A DNA stretch of 64,000 bases from assembly GCF_900101435.1 (NCBI RefSeq), contig NZ_FMZH01000003.1, forward strand, positions 496,001-560,000, given 5' to 3'. Each line of letters begins with the position of its first letter. The first letter of the stretch is position 1. The position numbers and the translations under genes were made by a program. Shown here one piece after another: positions 1-8,924 of the stretch. The notes under the pieces are model-generated. The model searched no databases. It saw only the letters and a program-made list of their open reading frames with translations, and was not told the origin of the DNA. Origin of the DNA: Pedobacter soli. Its GTDB lineage: Bacteria > Bacteroidota > Bacteroidia > Sphingobacteriales > Sphingobacteriaceae.

Positions 1-1788
1 GCGCTCCAGGCGGCGCTCCAGGCGCCTCTGTTTTCTTTGCAGGTGACTTTCCCTCATGGCCTTAAATTTAGCAATATGCGCCTTTACTTCGTTTTGTTTT
101 TCTTCGGTAATGCCAATACTGTATTTAATGCCGGTAAAAAGGCTGCGCCAGATCATGCTAAAGAAAGAAGTATTGGCCGGGCGGCTGTAATTTACACTTA
201 GCGGAATCAGCTTTCCATCTGGCCCCGGGTTTTCTGATTTGATGATTAACGCATTGGCTAAGAATGAGAGCAGTCCCCGGGTAACCAGATGGTCTTTCTC
301 GGGGTCGTTCCTCATCAAAGCAACTGAAAGGTCGTAGTAGGAAAAAGCTACCGTGCCTTTTGCACCCAAATCGTTAGCCTTGAAATTAAATTTAAGCTGA
401 TCTACATTACCCCGGTTAATACGTACCAGCCCCAGTGGCTTGGTGATCTGGTTCAATACGCGGGCATTAAAGCTATGCAGGGTTCCGTTATAAGAAAAGG
501 CACCATCTTTAGCTGTAAGATCGAATATAAAGTTTACATCCAGCTTGCCCTGACCGCAAAGGTAGGTAGTCAGGTTGGCCTCCATAATGGGATTAATGTT
601 TTTAATACTTTGGATGTTGGTGGCATTTTTAATGAAACCAGAAGTGTGCTGAAAGGTAATTTGTCCTTTCTGGTTGCTCTCGGTATTGTAAACGGCGTAG
701 TTGATGCCTACATCTTTTACCTGTATTTTTTGCACCAGAATGGGCATGCTAACCTGTTGCAGTAACTGATGTGGAAACCGACCGATTTTATTTTCCACCG
801 GTTTTTGTTTAAGCCCTTTTTGGCTGAACACCGAAATAAAACCATTGGCAATAGCCATTTCTTTGGCCCAAAGCTCTTGTTTGCTGATGTAAAGCGGCAT
901 ATCGATACCGTTAAACATAATATCGTTCATGCTGATGTTAAAACGCTCGCGCGCGTATCCGGCAACTTTGCCGAAGGCCATTTCATCATGCAAAGGGGCG
1001 AGGGCAAAACGGTTTATCCTTAGTTTGCCCGTGCTGGCCCTGAAATCGAGCTGCTCGAGCTTAATATCATACATTTTATCAGGTGTACGATAAGCATAAT
1101 TATTCAGGTTAATTACAATGTCTTTAAGCAGGTAAAAGCGGGTTGGATCTTCGGCCGAAGTAGAGTCTACCAATAAATCGGTAAGGGTAATATTCAAATC
1201 ATCGATAGCAAAAGGAACCTCTTTTTTAAGGTTATTATTTACGTACTTAAAACTCACATCCCTGAACCGGATTGATTTGATGCTAAACTCTTTAAGATTT
1301 TTGGAAATAAATTCGTAGGGTGATTTAATAGGGCGGGGTGCCCGGCCTTCGTTAAAGGCAAGCTGCCGGTTTACCATGGTCACTTCTGGCTTATCAAATA
1401 AAACCTCTTCCAGTTGCAATTTTCTTTCGCGGTAAAGTATTAATGGGTGGAAACGTTTAACCACCAGTTTTTTTAATGAAACGGTGTAAAGGTTATTGGG
1501 CGCCCGTTTCAGGGCAACCAGTTGTTTGTACCGGTTCTGATCCGGAACGATTTTTACATTTTGCAAAGTAGCGTTACCCGTAAAAATATTGGTGGTTACC
1601 CTGGTAAAACTAATGGTATATAAACTGTCTGTTGAGGTATAAAGCAGCGTTTTGATTCTGCTGGTAAGCATGGGGCGCGATTTTACATTCAAAAACCAGG
1701 CAATACCGGCCAATACCAGAAAAACACCGACTAAAGCGCCTGCAATCCATTTTAAAACGCTATAACGATATCTTTTAGTAGCTGGCAT
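1..1788 (-). CDS. AsmA/DUF748-like membrane-anchored protein, 3' end missing
   Basis: The reading frame is open from an ATG at 1786-1788 (minus strand) to the window edge: 596 codons without a stop, so the C-terminus lies outside. The protein opens with a short basic stretch (MPATKRYRY) and one hydrophobic helix (about residues 15-33), followed by a long beta-rich region in which residues such as LQNVKIVPD and INRFALAPL recur. It aligns by eye along its length with the next gene upstream (1854-3641), including the final part with SLLSFLANALIIKSENP-like wording and an Arg/Lys-rich tail. Such proteins in Bacteroidota are usually annotated as AsmA-like or DUF748 proteins, a group linked to inter-membrane lipid handling and envelope integrity; that function is inferred. 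It sits 65 bp downstream of its paralogue in the same direction, so the two are probably co-transcribed. Confidence 0.75.
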   Translation of the reverse strand, partial: MPATKRYRYSVLKWIAGALVGVFLVLAGIAWFLNVKSRPMLTSRIKTLLYTSTDSLYTISFTRVTTNIFTGNATLQNVKIVPDQNRYKQLVALKRAPNNLYTVSLKKLVVKRFHPLILYRERKLQLEEVLFDKPEVTMVNRQLAFNEGRAPRPIKSPYEFISKNLKEFSIKSIRFRDVSFKYVNNNLKKEVPFAIDDLNITLTDLLVDSTSAEDPTRFYLLKDIVINLNNYAYRTPDKMYDIKLEQLDFRASTGKLRINRFALAPLHDEMAFGKVAGYARERFNISMNDIMFNGIDMPLYISKQELWAKEMAIANGFISVFSQKGLKQKPVENKIGRFPHQLLQQVSMPILVQKIQVKDVGINYAVYNTESNQKGQITFQHTSGFIKNATNIQSIKNINPIMEANLTTYLCGQGKLDVNFIFDLTAKDGAFSYNGTLHSFNARVLNQITKPLGLVRINRGNVDQLKFNFKANDLGAKGTVAFSYYDLSVALMRNDPEKDHLVTRGLLSFLANALIIKSENPGPDGKLIPLSVNYSRPANTSFFSMIWRSLFTGIKYSIGITEEKQNEVKAHIAKFKAMRESHLQRKQRRLERRLER

Positions 1789-1853
1789 TAAAAACGGGGA
1801 CAATTTTTTTATAGCAATATACAGTTATAAACATAATTGCAAGGCATTAAGCT

Positions 1854-3641
1854 TTAGTTATTTTCTCTTTTTGCCTTTCGGGCGGCCTTTCTATCGGCCC
1901 GCTTTTGCTCCCTGATTTTTTTAGCAATTACCTTTTGCTGTTTTACCGGATTTTTCTCTGGTACTACGCCTACGCCCACAATATCTTTTATGCCCACAAA
2001 TACCGTTTTCCACATCAGGTTAAAGAACGAAGCCGAATTGATCCGGTTATTGGTCATTGTAGCTTTACGGGCTGCTTCTCCCTTTTGCGGGTTTTCATTT
2101 TTAACCAGAATGGTATTGGCCAGGAAAGATAAAAAGCCTTTTTCTTTGGTTCCTTCGCCATCAATATTATCCGATAGGAGCTTAATTTTTAAGTTGCTGT
2201 ACAACATGTTCATTGAGCCCTTTGCTGACCGTAAATCCCCATCGGCTTTAAAATCGATATGCTGCACATCGCCACTTTCAATTTCAATTAAGCCTAATGC
2301 CTTTGATAGCGGATTTAAATTTTTCAGATCGAAATTGTCCAGGTTTCCGCTGTAGCTAAAAGCCCCATTCGGATCGGTTAGATTGAAATCGATTTTTACA
2401 TTCAATTTTCCCAGGCCCATTAAGCGCGAATCGAGATTGGCAAGAGCATGGTGGCGTTGCTTCAATTGGGCACTATCGTTGGTTACGTTTAAAATGTTAC
2501 CCGTTAAATCTTTAAAGGTTACAGCGCCTATCTTTTTACTGGCCGGATTATATTCCGAATATTTAACATCCACCTTGCTCAGTTTTACAGTATCAATTAG
2601 GGTAGGCAGGTTTAGGCGTTTTAGCGCCATGTGGGGATAGTTTTGGCCCTTATCGAAACCAGGAGGCGGTGGAGACTCGCGGCTCATAAACACTTCTACA
2701 TTGGCAGGGCCAATTTTTAACGATTGGGCATGCAGGGTTTGATCGGTATTTAAACCAACAAAATCAACACCATTAAATTCTATTTGATCAAAAGCAAAAT
2801 TATAGCGGTCTTTCTGCACCTTGTATTTACGGGCAAAAGTTAATTCGGGGTACAAAGGCAAAAGGGTAAAGCCTTTGGCTGTTATGCGCTTTGATTTGGC
2901 AGAACCTGAAATGGTATCGACCTTCATCGAGTACATTTTATCTTTGGTGATAGACTTGTAGCCTGCAAGCTGAAATGATACGTCTTTGGTATAATAGAAT
3001 CTGGTAGTATCATTACCCGAAAGCGAATCCAGTAAAAAATCGTTAACGGTTATATCGAGGTGTTTGATTGAGTTTTTAACCTTTTGTGAACCGGTTTTAT
3101 TGATATAATCGAAATCGGCATCTACAATCCTGATCGCTTTTACGTGGATCGATTTAAAAATCTTCGATACCTGATCGTAAAGTGTTTGCTCACTTTTAAC
3201 CGTATCGGTCTTTTTGGGCACCTTATTGTAAATCATATTGATAGAAGGCTGCTGTAAAATGATTTCGCTTACTGCTACCTGTTTTTTAAAATAGGCGGTT
3301 AGTATACCAACACGACTAATCTGTAGTTTTTTCAATTTGAGTTCAAAAGTATGTGCAGGAGCCAGTTTAGCTACTTTTAAACTATCGTAAACCAAAGGAT
3401 TGGGCTTTAGCGTAACATCGCGCAGGGCCAGGCTCCCCGTAATTACATTCAGGTTAATGCTTTTAAAATCGATATTGTACAGGTGGTGCGAGCCATTATA
3501 CACTCCTTGCTTTATTTTTTCGGTGAGCAGGGGCTTCCATCTGGCACTCAGAAACATGGCGCCAAATAATAAAATCAGGATTAAGATCCCCAGGATACTG
3601 CTAATCCAGATCCAGACTTTGTTTTTATGTTGAGATGTCAT
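1854..3641 (-). CDS. AsmA/DUF748-like membrane-anchored protein
   Basis: 595 residues. After a short polar start the segment VWIWISSILGILILILLFGAMF (roughly residues 9-30) is a single membrane anchor; the rest is a beta-rich periplasmic-type region with no catalytic motif I can recognise. The C-terminus is strongly basic (Lys/Arg/Ala repeats over the last 25 residues). The protein is a clear paralogue of the truncated gene beside it: both carry a 'KPLLTEKI/RPMLTSRI' stretch after the anchor, an 'ALRDVTLKP/TLQNVKIVP' stretch, and 'FLSFLANT.LVKNENP' near the end. AsmA-like proteins act in the cell envelope and are tied to lipid transport or outer-membrane assembly; assignment here rests on architecture, so the role is tentative. 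It is transcribed away from miaB. Confidence 0.8.
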   Translation of the reverse strand: MTSQHKNKVWIWISSILGILILILLFGAMFLSARWKPLLTEKIKQGVYNGSHHLYNIDFKSINLNVITGSLALRDVTLKPNPLVYDSLKVAKLAPAHTFELKLKKLQISRVGILTAYFKKQVAVSEIILQQPSINMIYNKVPKKTDTVKSEQTLYDQVSKIFKSIHVKAIRIVDADFDYINKTGSQKVKNSIKHLDITVNDFLLDSLSGNDTTRFYYTKDVSFQLAGYKSITKDKMYSMKVDTISGSAKSKRITAKGFTLLPLYPELTFARKYKVQKDRYNFAFDQIEFNGVDFVGLNTDQTLHAQSLKIGPANVEVFMSRESPPPPGFDKGQNYPHMALKRLNLPTLIDTVKLSKVDVKYSEYNPASKKIGAVTFKDLTGNILNVTNDSAQLKQRHHALANLDSRLMGLGKLNVKIDFNLTDPNGAFSYSGNLDNFDLKNLNPLSKALGLIEIESGDVQHIDFKADGDLRSAKGSMNMLYSNLKIKLLSDNIDGEGTKEKGFLSFLANTILVKNENPQKGEAARKATMTNNRINSASFFNLMWKTVFVGIKDIVGVGVVPEKNPVKQQKVIAKKIREQKRADRKAARKAKRENN

Positions 3642-4003
3642 TTTTATGCCTTAATTGATACGTAACAGCTGTGAGGGCGAAAGGTTTTTGATAAGCGGAA
3701 AGACTAAAGTCTAAAGCTGAAAGCGTAGATCTTGCTAAAACAGTGGTTTTGTATCTAAACCCGACCGTAGCGGGATGCCGCAATTTTTTCTATTGTGGCA
3801 GAAGCGGGGGCGGGACTGCAGCCCGCCACAGGTACAGCACCGTTCGTTTCCAAAAAATACAGCCTATCTAAATGCTGGCACCTTACTTTAACGGAAACGA
3901 TGCCGGATCATAATCGTACTGTAAACATTTAAACAAAATATGTCAATTTGTCACTTTTAATTTTATTTGTGTATTTTTGCAATCCCCAAAATGTTTTTAA
4001 ATA
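3642..4003. other. Intergenic region between divergent genes
   Basis: 362 bp without a gene. It holds the upstream region of the minus-strand AsmA-like gene and, at its right end, the miaB promoter. Around 3809-3827 there is a GC-rich hairpin (GGCGGG/CCCGCC) inside an otherwise AT-rich stretch; it looks like remnant repeat sequence. Nothing else recognisable. Confidence 0.6.
3947..3979 (+). promoter_or_regulatory. Promoter of miaB
   Basis: TTTG at 3947-3950, a 21-nt spacer, then TATTTTTG at 3972-3979. This is a full match to the Bacteroidota housekeeping consensus TTTG-N19/21-TAnnTTTG, and it ends 24 nt before the miaB ATG. Confidence 0.75.
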
Positions 4004-5419
4004 ATGATTGATTTACAAGTACCAGATAAAACGCATGATGAGGCAAGGCAAGGCGAAGCGTTAATTTTAGATACGCCCGTAAAAGCTGATGCCCGTAAAT
4101 TATATATCGAAAGTTATGGTTGTGCCATGAATTTTGCTGATAGCGAAATCGTTGCCTCTATCTTGTCGGAAACTGGATTTGAAACCACAGGGGATTATCA
4201 CCAGGCCGATGTAATTTTCATCAATACCTGCTCTATCCGCGAAAATGCCGAAACAAGGGTGAGAAACCGCCTGTCGCAATTTGGGGTAGAAAAACGCCGT
4301 AACCCGAAATTAATTGTTGGGGTATTAGGCTGTATGGCCGAGCGTTTAAAATCTAAATTTTTAGAAGAAGAGCGTTTGGTTGACGTGGTGGTTGGCCCCG
4401 ATGCATACCGCGATTTGCCAAACTTAATTGAGCAGGTAGAAAGTGGCCACAAAGCGGTTAACGTACTGTTATCGCGCGAGGAAACCTATGCCGATATTAG
4501 TCCCGTACGTTTAAACAGCAATGGTATTACCGCCTTTATCTCTATTACACGTGGGTGTAACAACATGTGCTCATTCTGTGTGGTGCCTTTTACCCGTGGT
4601 CGCGAGCGTAGCCGCGATGCCCATTCGATTATCGAAGAAGCAAAGGCCTTGTTTGAAGGTGGTTACCGCGAGGTTACCCTTTTGGGACAAAACGTAGATT
4701 CGTACACCTGGACCTCAGAAGATGGTACTGAAACGGTAAACTTTGCGCAGCTTTTAGAGCTAACAGCTTTAGTTAGTCCTGAGTTAAGGGTTCGTTTCTC
4801 TACTTCGCACCCTAAAGATATTACTGACGAAGTTTTACATACCATTGCCAAATACGATAACATTTGTAACTATATTCATTTACCAGTTCAATCGGGTAAT
4901 ACACGTGTGTTAGAATTAATGAACCGGACTTATACCCGTGAGTGGTATATTAACCGGATTGATGCGATTCGCAACATTATTCCGGGATGTGCAATTTCTA
5001 CCGATATCATCGCAGGTTTCTGTACCGAAACGGAAGAAGAGCACGAAGAAACCCTGAGTATGATGGATTATGTGCAGTACGATTTTGCCTATAACTTTAC
5101 CTACTCAGAGCGTCCGGGTACTTTAGCTGCACGTAAACTGGAAGACGATATTCCTGAGGAGGTTAAAAAACGCCGTCTGGCCGAAATTTTAGCTAAACAA
5201 CAGGCACACTCATTAATGCGCTTGCAGGAGTGGGTTGGTAAAACCGTACGCGTTTTAATTGAAGGCACTTCAAAAAAATCGGATAAAGACTACTGTGGCA
5301 GGGGAGACAGTGGGGCTATGGCCATTTTCCCGGCAATTGATGGTGTTAAACCTGGTCAGTATGCAAATGTATTTATCGAAAAGTGTACATCTGCTACTTT
5401 GATCGGACGAATAGTTTAA
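4004..5419 (+). CDS. miaB: tRNA-2-methylthio-N6-dimethylallyladenosine synthase MiaB
   Basis: Radical-SAM methylthiotransferase that adds a methylthio group to i6A37 of tRNAs reading UNN codons. 471 residues, the usual length. The N-terminal UPF0004 domain has the three Cys ligands of the auxiliary cluster (Cys40 in ESYGCAMN, Cys76 in INTCSIRE, Cys110 in LGCMAER). The radical-SAM CxxxCxxC motif is Cys185/189/192 ([10 protein letters not shown]), followed by [12 protein letters not shown], a MiaB hallmark. The C-terminus (about 400-471) fits a TRAM RNA-binding domain. A clear promoter lies just upstream. It heads the run miaB - sigma-54 activator - lptE - TPR protein - secG on the plus strand. 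Confidence 0.96.
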   Translation: MIDLQVPDKTHDEARQGEALILDTPVKADARKLYIESYGCAMNFADSEIVASILSETGFETTGDYHQADVIFINTCSIRENAETRVRNRLSQFGVEKRRNPKLIVGVLGCMAERLKSKFLEEERLVDVVVGPDAYRDLPNLIEQVESGHKAVNVLLSREETYADISPVRLNSNGITAFISITRGCNNMCSFCVVPFTRGRERSRDAHSIIEEAKALFEGGYREVTLLGQNVDSYTWTSEDGTETVNFAQLLELTALVSPELRVRFSTSHPKDITDEVLHTIAKYDNICNYIHLPVQSGNTRVLELMNRTYTREWYINRIDAIRNIIPGCAISTDIIAGFCTETEEEHEETLSMMDYVQYDFAYNFTYSERPGTLAARKLEDDIPEEVKKRRLAEILAKQQAHSLMRLQEWVGKTVRVLIEGTSKKSDKDYCGRGDSGAMAIFPAIDGVKPGQYANVFIEKCTSATLIGRIV

Positions 5420-5489
5420 ATAAGGTTGAGGGTAGAAGGTAAAGGATGTAAGGTCTAATATCTCAAATCTCAATTCTCAAATCTAAAGA

Positions 5490-6737
5490 ATGGATACACA
5501 AAATATTAAACAGCGGTTCGGTATTATTGGCAATTCGCCTTTGCTTAACCGTGCTATAGATATTGCCAGCCAGGTGGCGCCTACCGATATGTCGGTTTTG
5601 ATTACCGGCGAAAGTGGTAGTGGTAAAGAGGTGTTCTCGCAGATTATCCACCAGATGAGCGCCCGCAAGCACGGCGCTTTTATTGCGGTAAACTGTGGTG
5701 CCATTCCCGAAGGAACAATAGATTCTGAACTTTTTGGTCACGAAAAAGGATCTTTTACAGGTGCACACGAGGCACGTAAAGGTTATTTTGAAGTGGCCAA
5801 TGGCGGAACCATTTTCTTAGATGAGGTTGCCGAACTACCTCTAGGTACTCAGGCCCGGTTGCTGCGGATTTTAGAGAGCGGCGAATATTTGCGTGTAGGT
5901 TCGTCTAAAGTACAAAAAACCGATGTGCGTATTATTGCAGCAACCAATGTGGATGTATACAACCGCGTTAAAAACGGCAAATTCCGCGAAGATTTATATT
6001 ACAGATTAAATACGGTTCCTTTGCGTATTCCGGCTTTGCAGGAGCGTAAAGAAGATATTTATTTATTGTTCAGGAAATTTGCGGCCGATTTTAGCGATAA
6101 ATACCGTAGCCCAGCTTTACACCTGGAGCCCGATGCTATACAAATTTTAACCAATTACAGCTGGCCGGGCAACGTCCGTCAGTTAAAAAATATTGCCGAG
6201 CAAATTTGCGTGTTGGAGAAAGACCGCAATGTTACCGGGCAAGCCATTTTAAACTATATCCCGAACGAGGCCGGTAGTAATTTGCCAATGGCGATTAATG
6301 CACAATCTAAAGAAGATTTTACCGAGCGGGATATCTTGTACAAGGTGCTTTTTGATATGAAAAAAGATATGGTTGAGCTGAAAAAACTGGTTGCCGAAAT
6401 TATTCAGCATGGTGGTAATACCGCAACGGTACTGGCCGATAACCCGCAATACATTAATCAGCTTTACAGAGATGTAGAGTTACCTGCCGGACAGGAGCAT
6501 GCTTTTACCATACAGCAACCTGCGCCGGTAAACAATAACATTAATGGCAATAGCAACTCAGATTATTTTACACACGATGCTGAGGAGGTAGAAGAGTCAT
6601 TATCGCTGATTGATAAAGAATCGGATCTGATTAAAAAAGCCTTGAAAAAACATAAGGGCAAACGCAAGTTTGCGGCTCAGGAGCTGGGGATCTCAGAACG
6701 GACCCTTTACCGTAAGATTAAAGAGTTAAATTTATAA
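5490..6737 (+). CDS. Sigma-54-interacting transcriptional activator (no receiver domain)
   Basis: 415 residues. An AAA+ domain begins almost at once: Walker A GESGSGKE at 40-47, the sigma-54 contact loop at 87-92 as GSFTGA (Ser in place of the more common Ala of GAFTGA), Walker B GTIFLDE at 106-112, and the SWPGNVRQL sensor II region further on. The last 40 residues are a Fis-type helix-turn-helix (KFAAQELGISERTLYRKI). There is no N-terminal receiver, GAF or PAS domain, so activity is either constitutive or controlled by partner proteins; the roughly 130 residues between AAA+ and HTH are a possible input region. Its place between miaB and lptE suggests a link to envelope functions, but the target genes cannot be read from this window. 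Confidence 0.9.
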   Translation: MDTQNIKQRFGIIGNSPLLNRAIDIASQVAPTDMSVLITGESGSGKEVFSQIIHQMSARKHGAFIAVNCGAIPEGTIDSELFGHEKGSFTGAHEARKGYFEVANGGTIFLDEVAELPLGTQARLLRILESGEYLRVGSSKVQKTDVRIIAATNVDVYNRVKNGKFREDLYYRLNTVPLRIPALQERKEDIYLLFRKFAADFSDKYRSPALHLEPDAIQILTNYSWPGNVRQLKNIAEQICVLEKDRNVTGQAILNYIPNEAGSNLPMAINAQSKEDFTERDILYKVLFDMKKDMVELKKLVAEIIQHGGNTATVLADNPQYINQLYRDVELPAGQEHAFTIQQPAPVNNNINGNSNSDYFTHDAEEVEESLSLIDKESDLIKKALKKHKGKRKFAAQELGISERTLYRKIKELNL

Positions 6738-6792
6738 GTTTAAGCCACTGTTGCCGTTATAAGCATGCTGTAAAAAAGCATAACGATCTATC

Positions 6793-7305
6793 ATGATGAA
6801 AATTAAAATACTTGCGCTGATATTGGTTGCTACTGTACTGAACGCTTGCTCGTACAAATTTAGCGGTGCATCTACTACGGGCTTAAAAAATGTGGCTATC
6901 CGTTTATTCGAAAATAATGCCCCGCTGGTGGTGCCTACTTTAAGTAACCAGCTTACCGAGGCTTTAAAAAACCGGATCCGCACCCAAACCAAACTTATTC
7001 TGGTAACCGGCGAATCGGATGCTTCGTTTGAAGGTCGTATTACGGGCTACGATATTAAACCAGTAGCCCTTCAAAACAGTGCCACGCCAACCTCTGGTGC
7101 CAACAGGCTTACCATTACCGTTTCGGTAAAGTATAAAAATAACATTAAGGAGCACGAAAAGGAGAGTTTTGAAGAAAGCTTTACCCGTTACTTCGACTTT
7201 CCGGTAGGTGGGGCTCCCATTCAATCGTTATTGCCCGGCGCCATCGAAAATATTAACAAGCAATTGGTAGAAGATATTTTTAACCGTGCTTTTGCACAGT
7301 GGTAG
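6793..7305 (+). CDS. lptE: LPS-assembly lipoprotein LptE family
   Basis: 170 residues with a lipoprotein signal: hydrophobic helix then lipobox LNAC with Cys19 (counted from the first ATG; a second ATG follows directly and either could start it). The mature part has the short alpha/beta LptE-type layout with FSGAS, a 'LTEALKNRI' helix and an 'F.GRITGY' strand, typical of Bacteroidota LptE. LptE plugs the LptD outer-membrane pore that inserts lipopolysaccharide. It lies 55 bp after the sigma-54 activator and 74 bp before the next gene, consistent with one transcription unit. Confidence 0.85.
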   Translation: MMKIKILALILVATVLNACSYKFSGASTTGLKNVAIRLFENNAPLVVPTLSNQLTEALKNRIRTQTKLILVTGESDASFEGRITGYDIKPVALQNSATPTSGANRLTITVSVKYKNNIKEHEKESFEESFTRYFDFPVGGAPIQSLLPGAIENINKQLVEDIFNRAFAQW

Positions 7306-7379
7306 GCAAAGTAGCCCGTTAAACACAAAATTTTTAAAAACCCGTCTACATTTTTTTAACTTAGCAGCAAACCTCAATA

Positions 7380-8402
7380 ATGGATAACAAAGAGCTACTG
7401 GCAGATTTACTTGCGCAACCCGGAAAGGTTGGTCCAGAGCATGCATCCATGTTGCAGGAAATGGCTGAGCAATTTCCATATGCGCAGCCCATTCAATTGC
7501 TTTTAGCGCGGGCAAATGCGGCGTTCGTACCTAAAGCCGCTTTATACGGCCAGGGCCATGTACTCTTCCACATTTTAAACATGGTGCCGGTTAAAGCGAC
7601 CGATACCGTTGAGCTGGATGAACAGGGAGTTTTTGAAGAAACCGGAGCGCCTGAAGAAGCGGTTAGCTTAAATCAGAATGAAGCAGTTGAAATAGAAACC
7701 CCAGACCATTTACCGGGCTCTGATAGCCATTTGGTAGATTTACCTGCTGTAGATCATTCTTTTATTGAGGCAGCATCGGCAATTGATTTCTTTGCTTTTG
7801 AAGAAAAAACAAGTACTGAAGTAGTAGCACCGGCACCCGAAATAGAAACGGTTGTGCCCGATAGTCACGAAAAGAGTTTCGTTTCCAAGTACGACGACGA
7901 CGAGCTTCCTTATACCTTTTTATGGTGGCTGGCCAAAACACGCGCAGAGCACGAGCAGATTTTTCAGCCTTATGCACAGGCCAAGCCGGTTAAGCAAAAA
8001 GCAAAACCACAAACAGCTCAGCCGCAGGAAAAAGCAGAGTTTCAGCAGCAGTATGTAGAGCATATTTTTCACATTCAAACCCCATTCGAAGTAGCCGACC
8101 ATTTGGCCGAATATCCTGCTCCGGAAGTTAAAGATGTGAAAGGTGCTGAAATTATTGAGCGCTTTTTAAAAGAAGACCCAACCATTAAGCCGCCTAAGCC
8201 CGAACTGATCGATAATGAAAATAAAGCCAAGAAGAGCGCAGAAGATCATTACGACCTGGTTTCGGAAACTTTAGCCAAAATTTACATCGAGCAAATGCTT
8301 TACCACAAAGCCATAGATACTTATAAAAAATTAAGTTTGAAATATCCAGAAAAAAGTGGTTACTTTGCCGACCTTATCCAATCTATAGAAAAGAAATTTT
8401 AA
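7380..8402 (+). CDS. Hypothetical protein with C-terminal TPR-like segment
   Basis: 340 residues. I recognise no enzyme motif. The N-terminal 60 residues look helical (LLADLLAQPG..., LLLARANAAF), the middle (about 80-270) is acidic and low in complexity with a Lys/Gln/Pro-rich stretch, and the C-terminal 70 residues (ETLAKIYIEQMLYHKAIDTYKKLSLKYPEKSGYFADLI) match a tetratricopeptide-type helix pair. There is no signal peptide, so it is probably cytoplasmic. It sits between lptE and secG with only 13 bp to secG, an arrangement common in Bacteroidota, which suggests a supporting role in envelope biogenesis; this is inference from position. Confidence 0.8.
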   Translation: MDNKELLADLLAQPGKVGPEHASMLQEMAEQFPYAQPIQLLLARANAAFVPKAALYGQGHVLFHILNMVPVKATDTVELDEQGVFEETGAPEEAVSLNQNEAVEIETPDHLPGSDSHLVDLPAVDHSFIEAASAIDFFAFEEKTSTEVVAPAPEIETVVPDSHEKSFVSKYDDDELPYTFLWWLAKTRAEHEQIFQPYAQAKPVKQKAKPQTAQPQEKAEFQQQYVEHIFHIQTPFEVADHLAEYPAPEVKDVKGAEIIERFLKEDPTIKPPKPELIDNENKAKKSAEDHYDLVSETLAKIYIEQMLYHKAIDTYKKLSLKYPEKSGYFADLIQSIEKKF

Positions 8403-8415
8403 AAATAATATTACC

Positions 8416-8778
8416 ATGGTAACCTTTTTAATCATTTTATTAATTATTGTATGTATAGCTTTAGGCTTGTTTGTATTGGTACAAAATCCTAAAGGTGGTG
8501 GTTTAGCTACGGGCGGTGGCACCAGTAACATGTTTGGTGTACAACGTACCGGCGACGTTTTAGAAAAAGGATCGTGGGTTTTATTAACAGCAATCGTTGT
8601 TTTAACCTTATCTATAACTACAATTGCTAAAACCAGCGGTGGTAGTGCTGCTGTAGGAAATTCAGCTATTCAGGAGCGTTTAGATAAAACACCTTCACCA
8701 TCACCACTTGGTGGAAACTTAAACAGCGCTAAGCCTGCTACAACAACTCCAGCTAAAACAGATTCTACTAAAAAGTAG
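8416..8778 (+). CDS. secG: Preprotein translocase subunit SecG
   Basis: 120 residues with the SecG layout: a first membrane helix (residues 1-23), the Gly-rich cytoplasmic loop NPKGGGLATGGG in place of the classic NRKGDG, FGVQRTGDVLEK, then a second membrane helix (VLLTAIVVLTLSITTIA). A Ser/Pro/Thr/Lys-rich tail follows. SecG assists SecYE and SecA in protein export. The gene is closed by a strong terminator. Confidence 0.93.
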   Translation: MVTFLIILLIIVCIALGLFVLVQNPKGGGLATGGGTSNMFGVQRTGDVLEKGSWVLLTAIVVLTLSITTIAKTSGGSAAVGNSAIQERLDKTPSPSPLGGNLNSAKPATTTPAKTDSTKK

Positions 8779-8798
8779 TAACAACAATATTGTACTGA

Positions 8799-8827
8799 AA
8801 AGCTTTCCTCAAAAGGGAAAGCTTTTT
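8799..8827 (+). terminator. Rho-independent terminator after secG
   Basis: Perfect 10-bp arms AAAGCTTTCC (8799-8808) and GGAAAGCTTT (8816-8825) around a 7-nt loop, running into a short T-run. Lies 20 bp after the secG stop. Confidence 0.85.
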
Positions 8828-8887
8828 GTGTTTATACCCCCTTGCTTAAAACAAGCTGTTACAGCACAATCAACTTAACGCTGGCTG

Positions 8888-8905
8888 TTAACACATATTT
8901 AACAT
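8888..8905 (+). promoter_or_regulatory. Candidate Pho-box-like direct repeat upstream of the histidine kinase
   Basis: TTAACAC (8888-8894) and TTAACAT (8899-8905) are direct repeats with an 11-bp period and a 4-nt AT spacer. A degenerate TAnnTTTG-like element (TTAAATTG, 8913-8920) lies 8 nt downstream, and the kinase ATG is at 8925. The same arrangement precedes the DUF47/PiT unit at 10087-10104. The 11-bp spacing of 6-7-nt half sites is that known for PhoB/PhoP boxes; binding here is inference. Confidence 0.5.
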
Positions 8906-8924
8906 AAAAGCTTTAAATTGCCAC

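Noticed and set aside
475..1023. Two plus-strand open frames opposite the first AsmA-like gene
   Set aside because: They lie fully inside the coding strand of a long minus-strand frame that continues to the window edge and aligns with its paralogue; codon content and lack of homology mark them as shadows.
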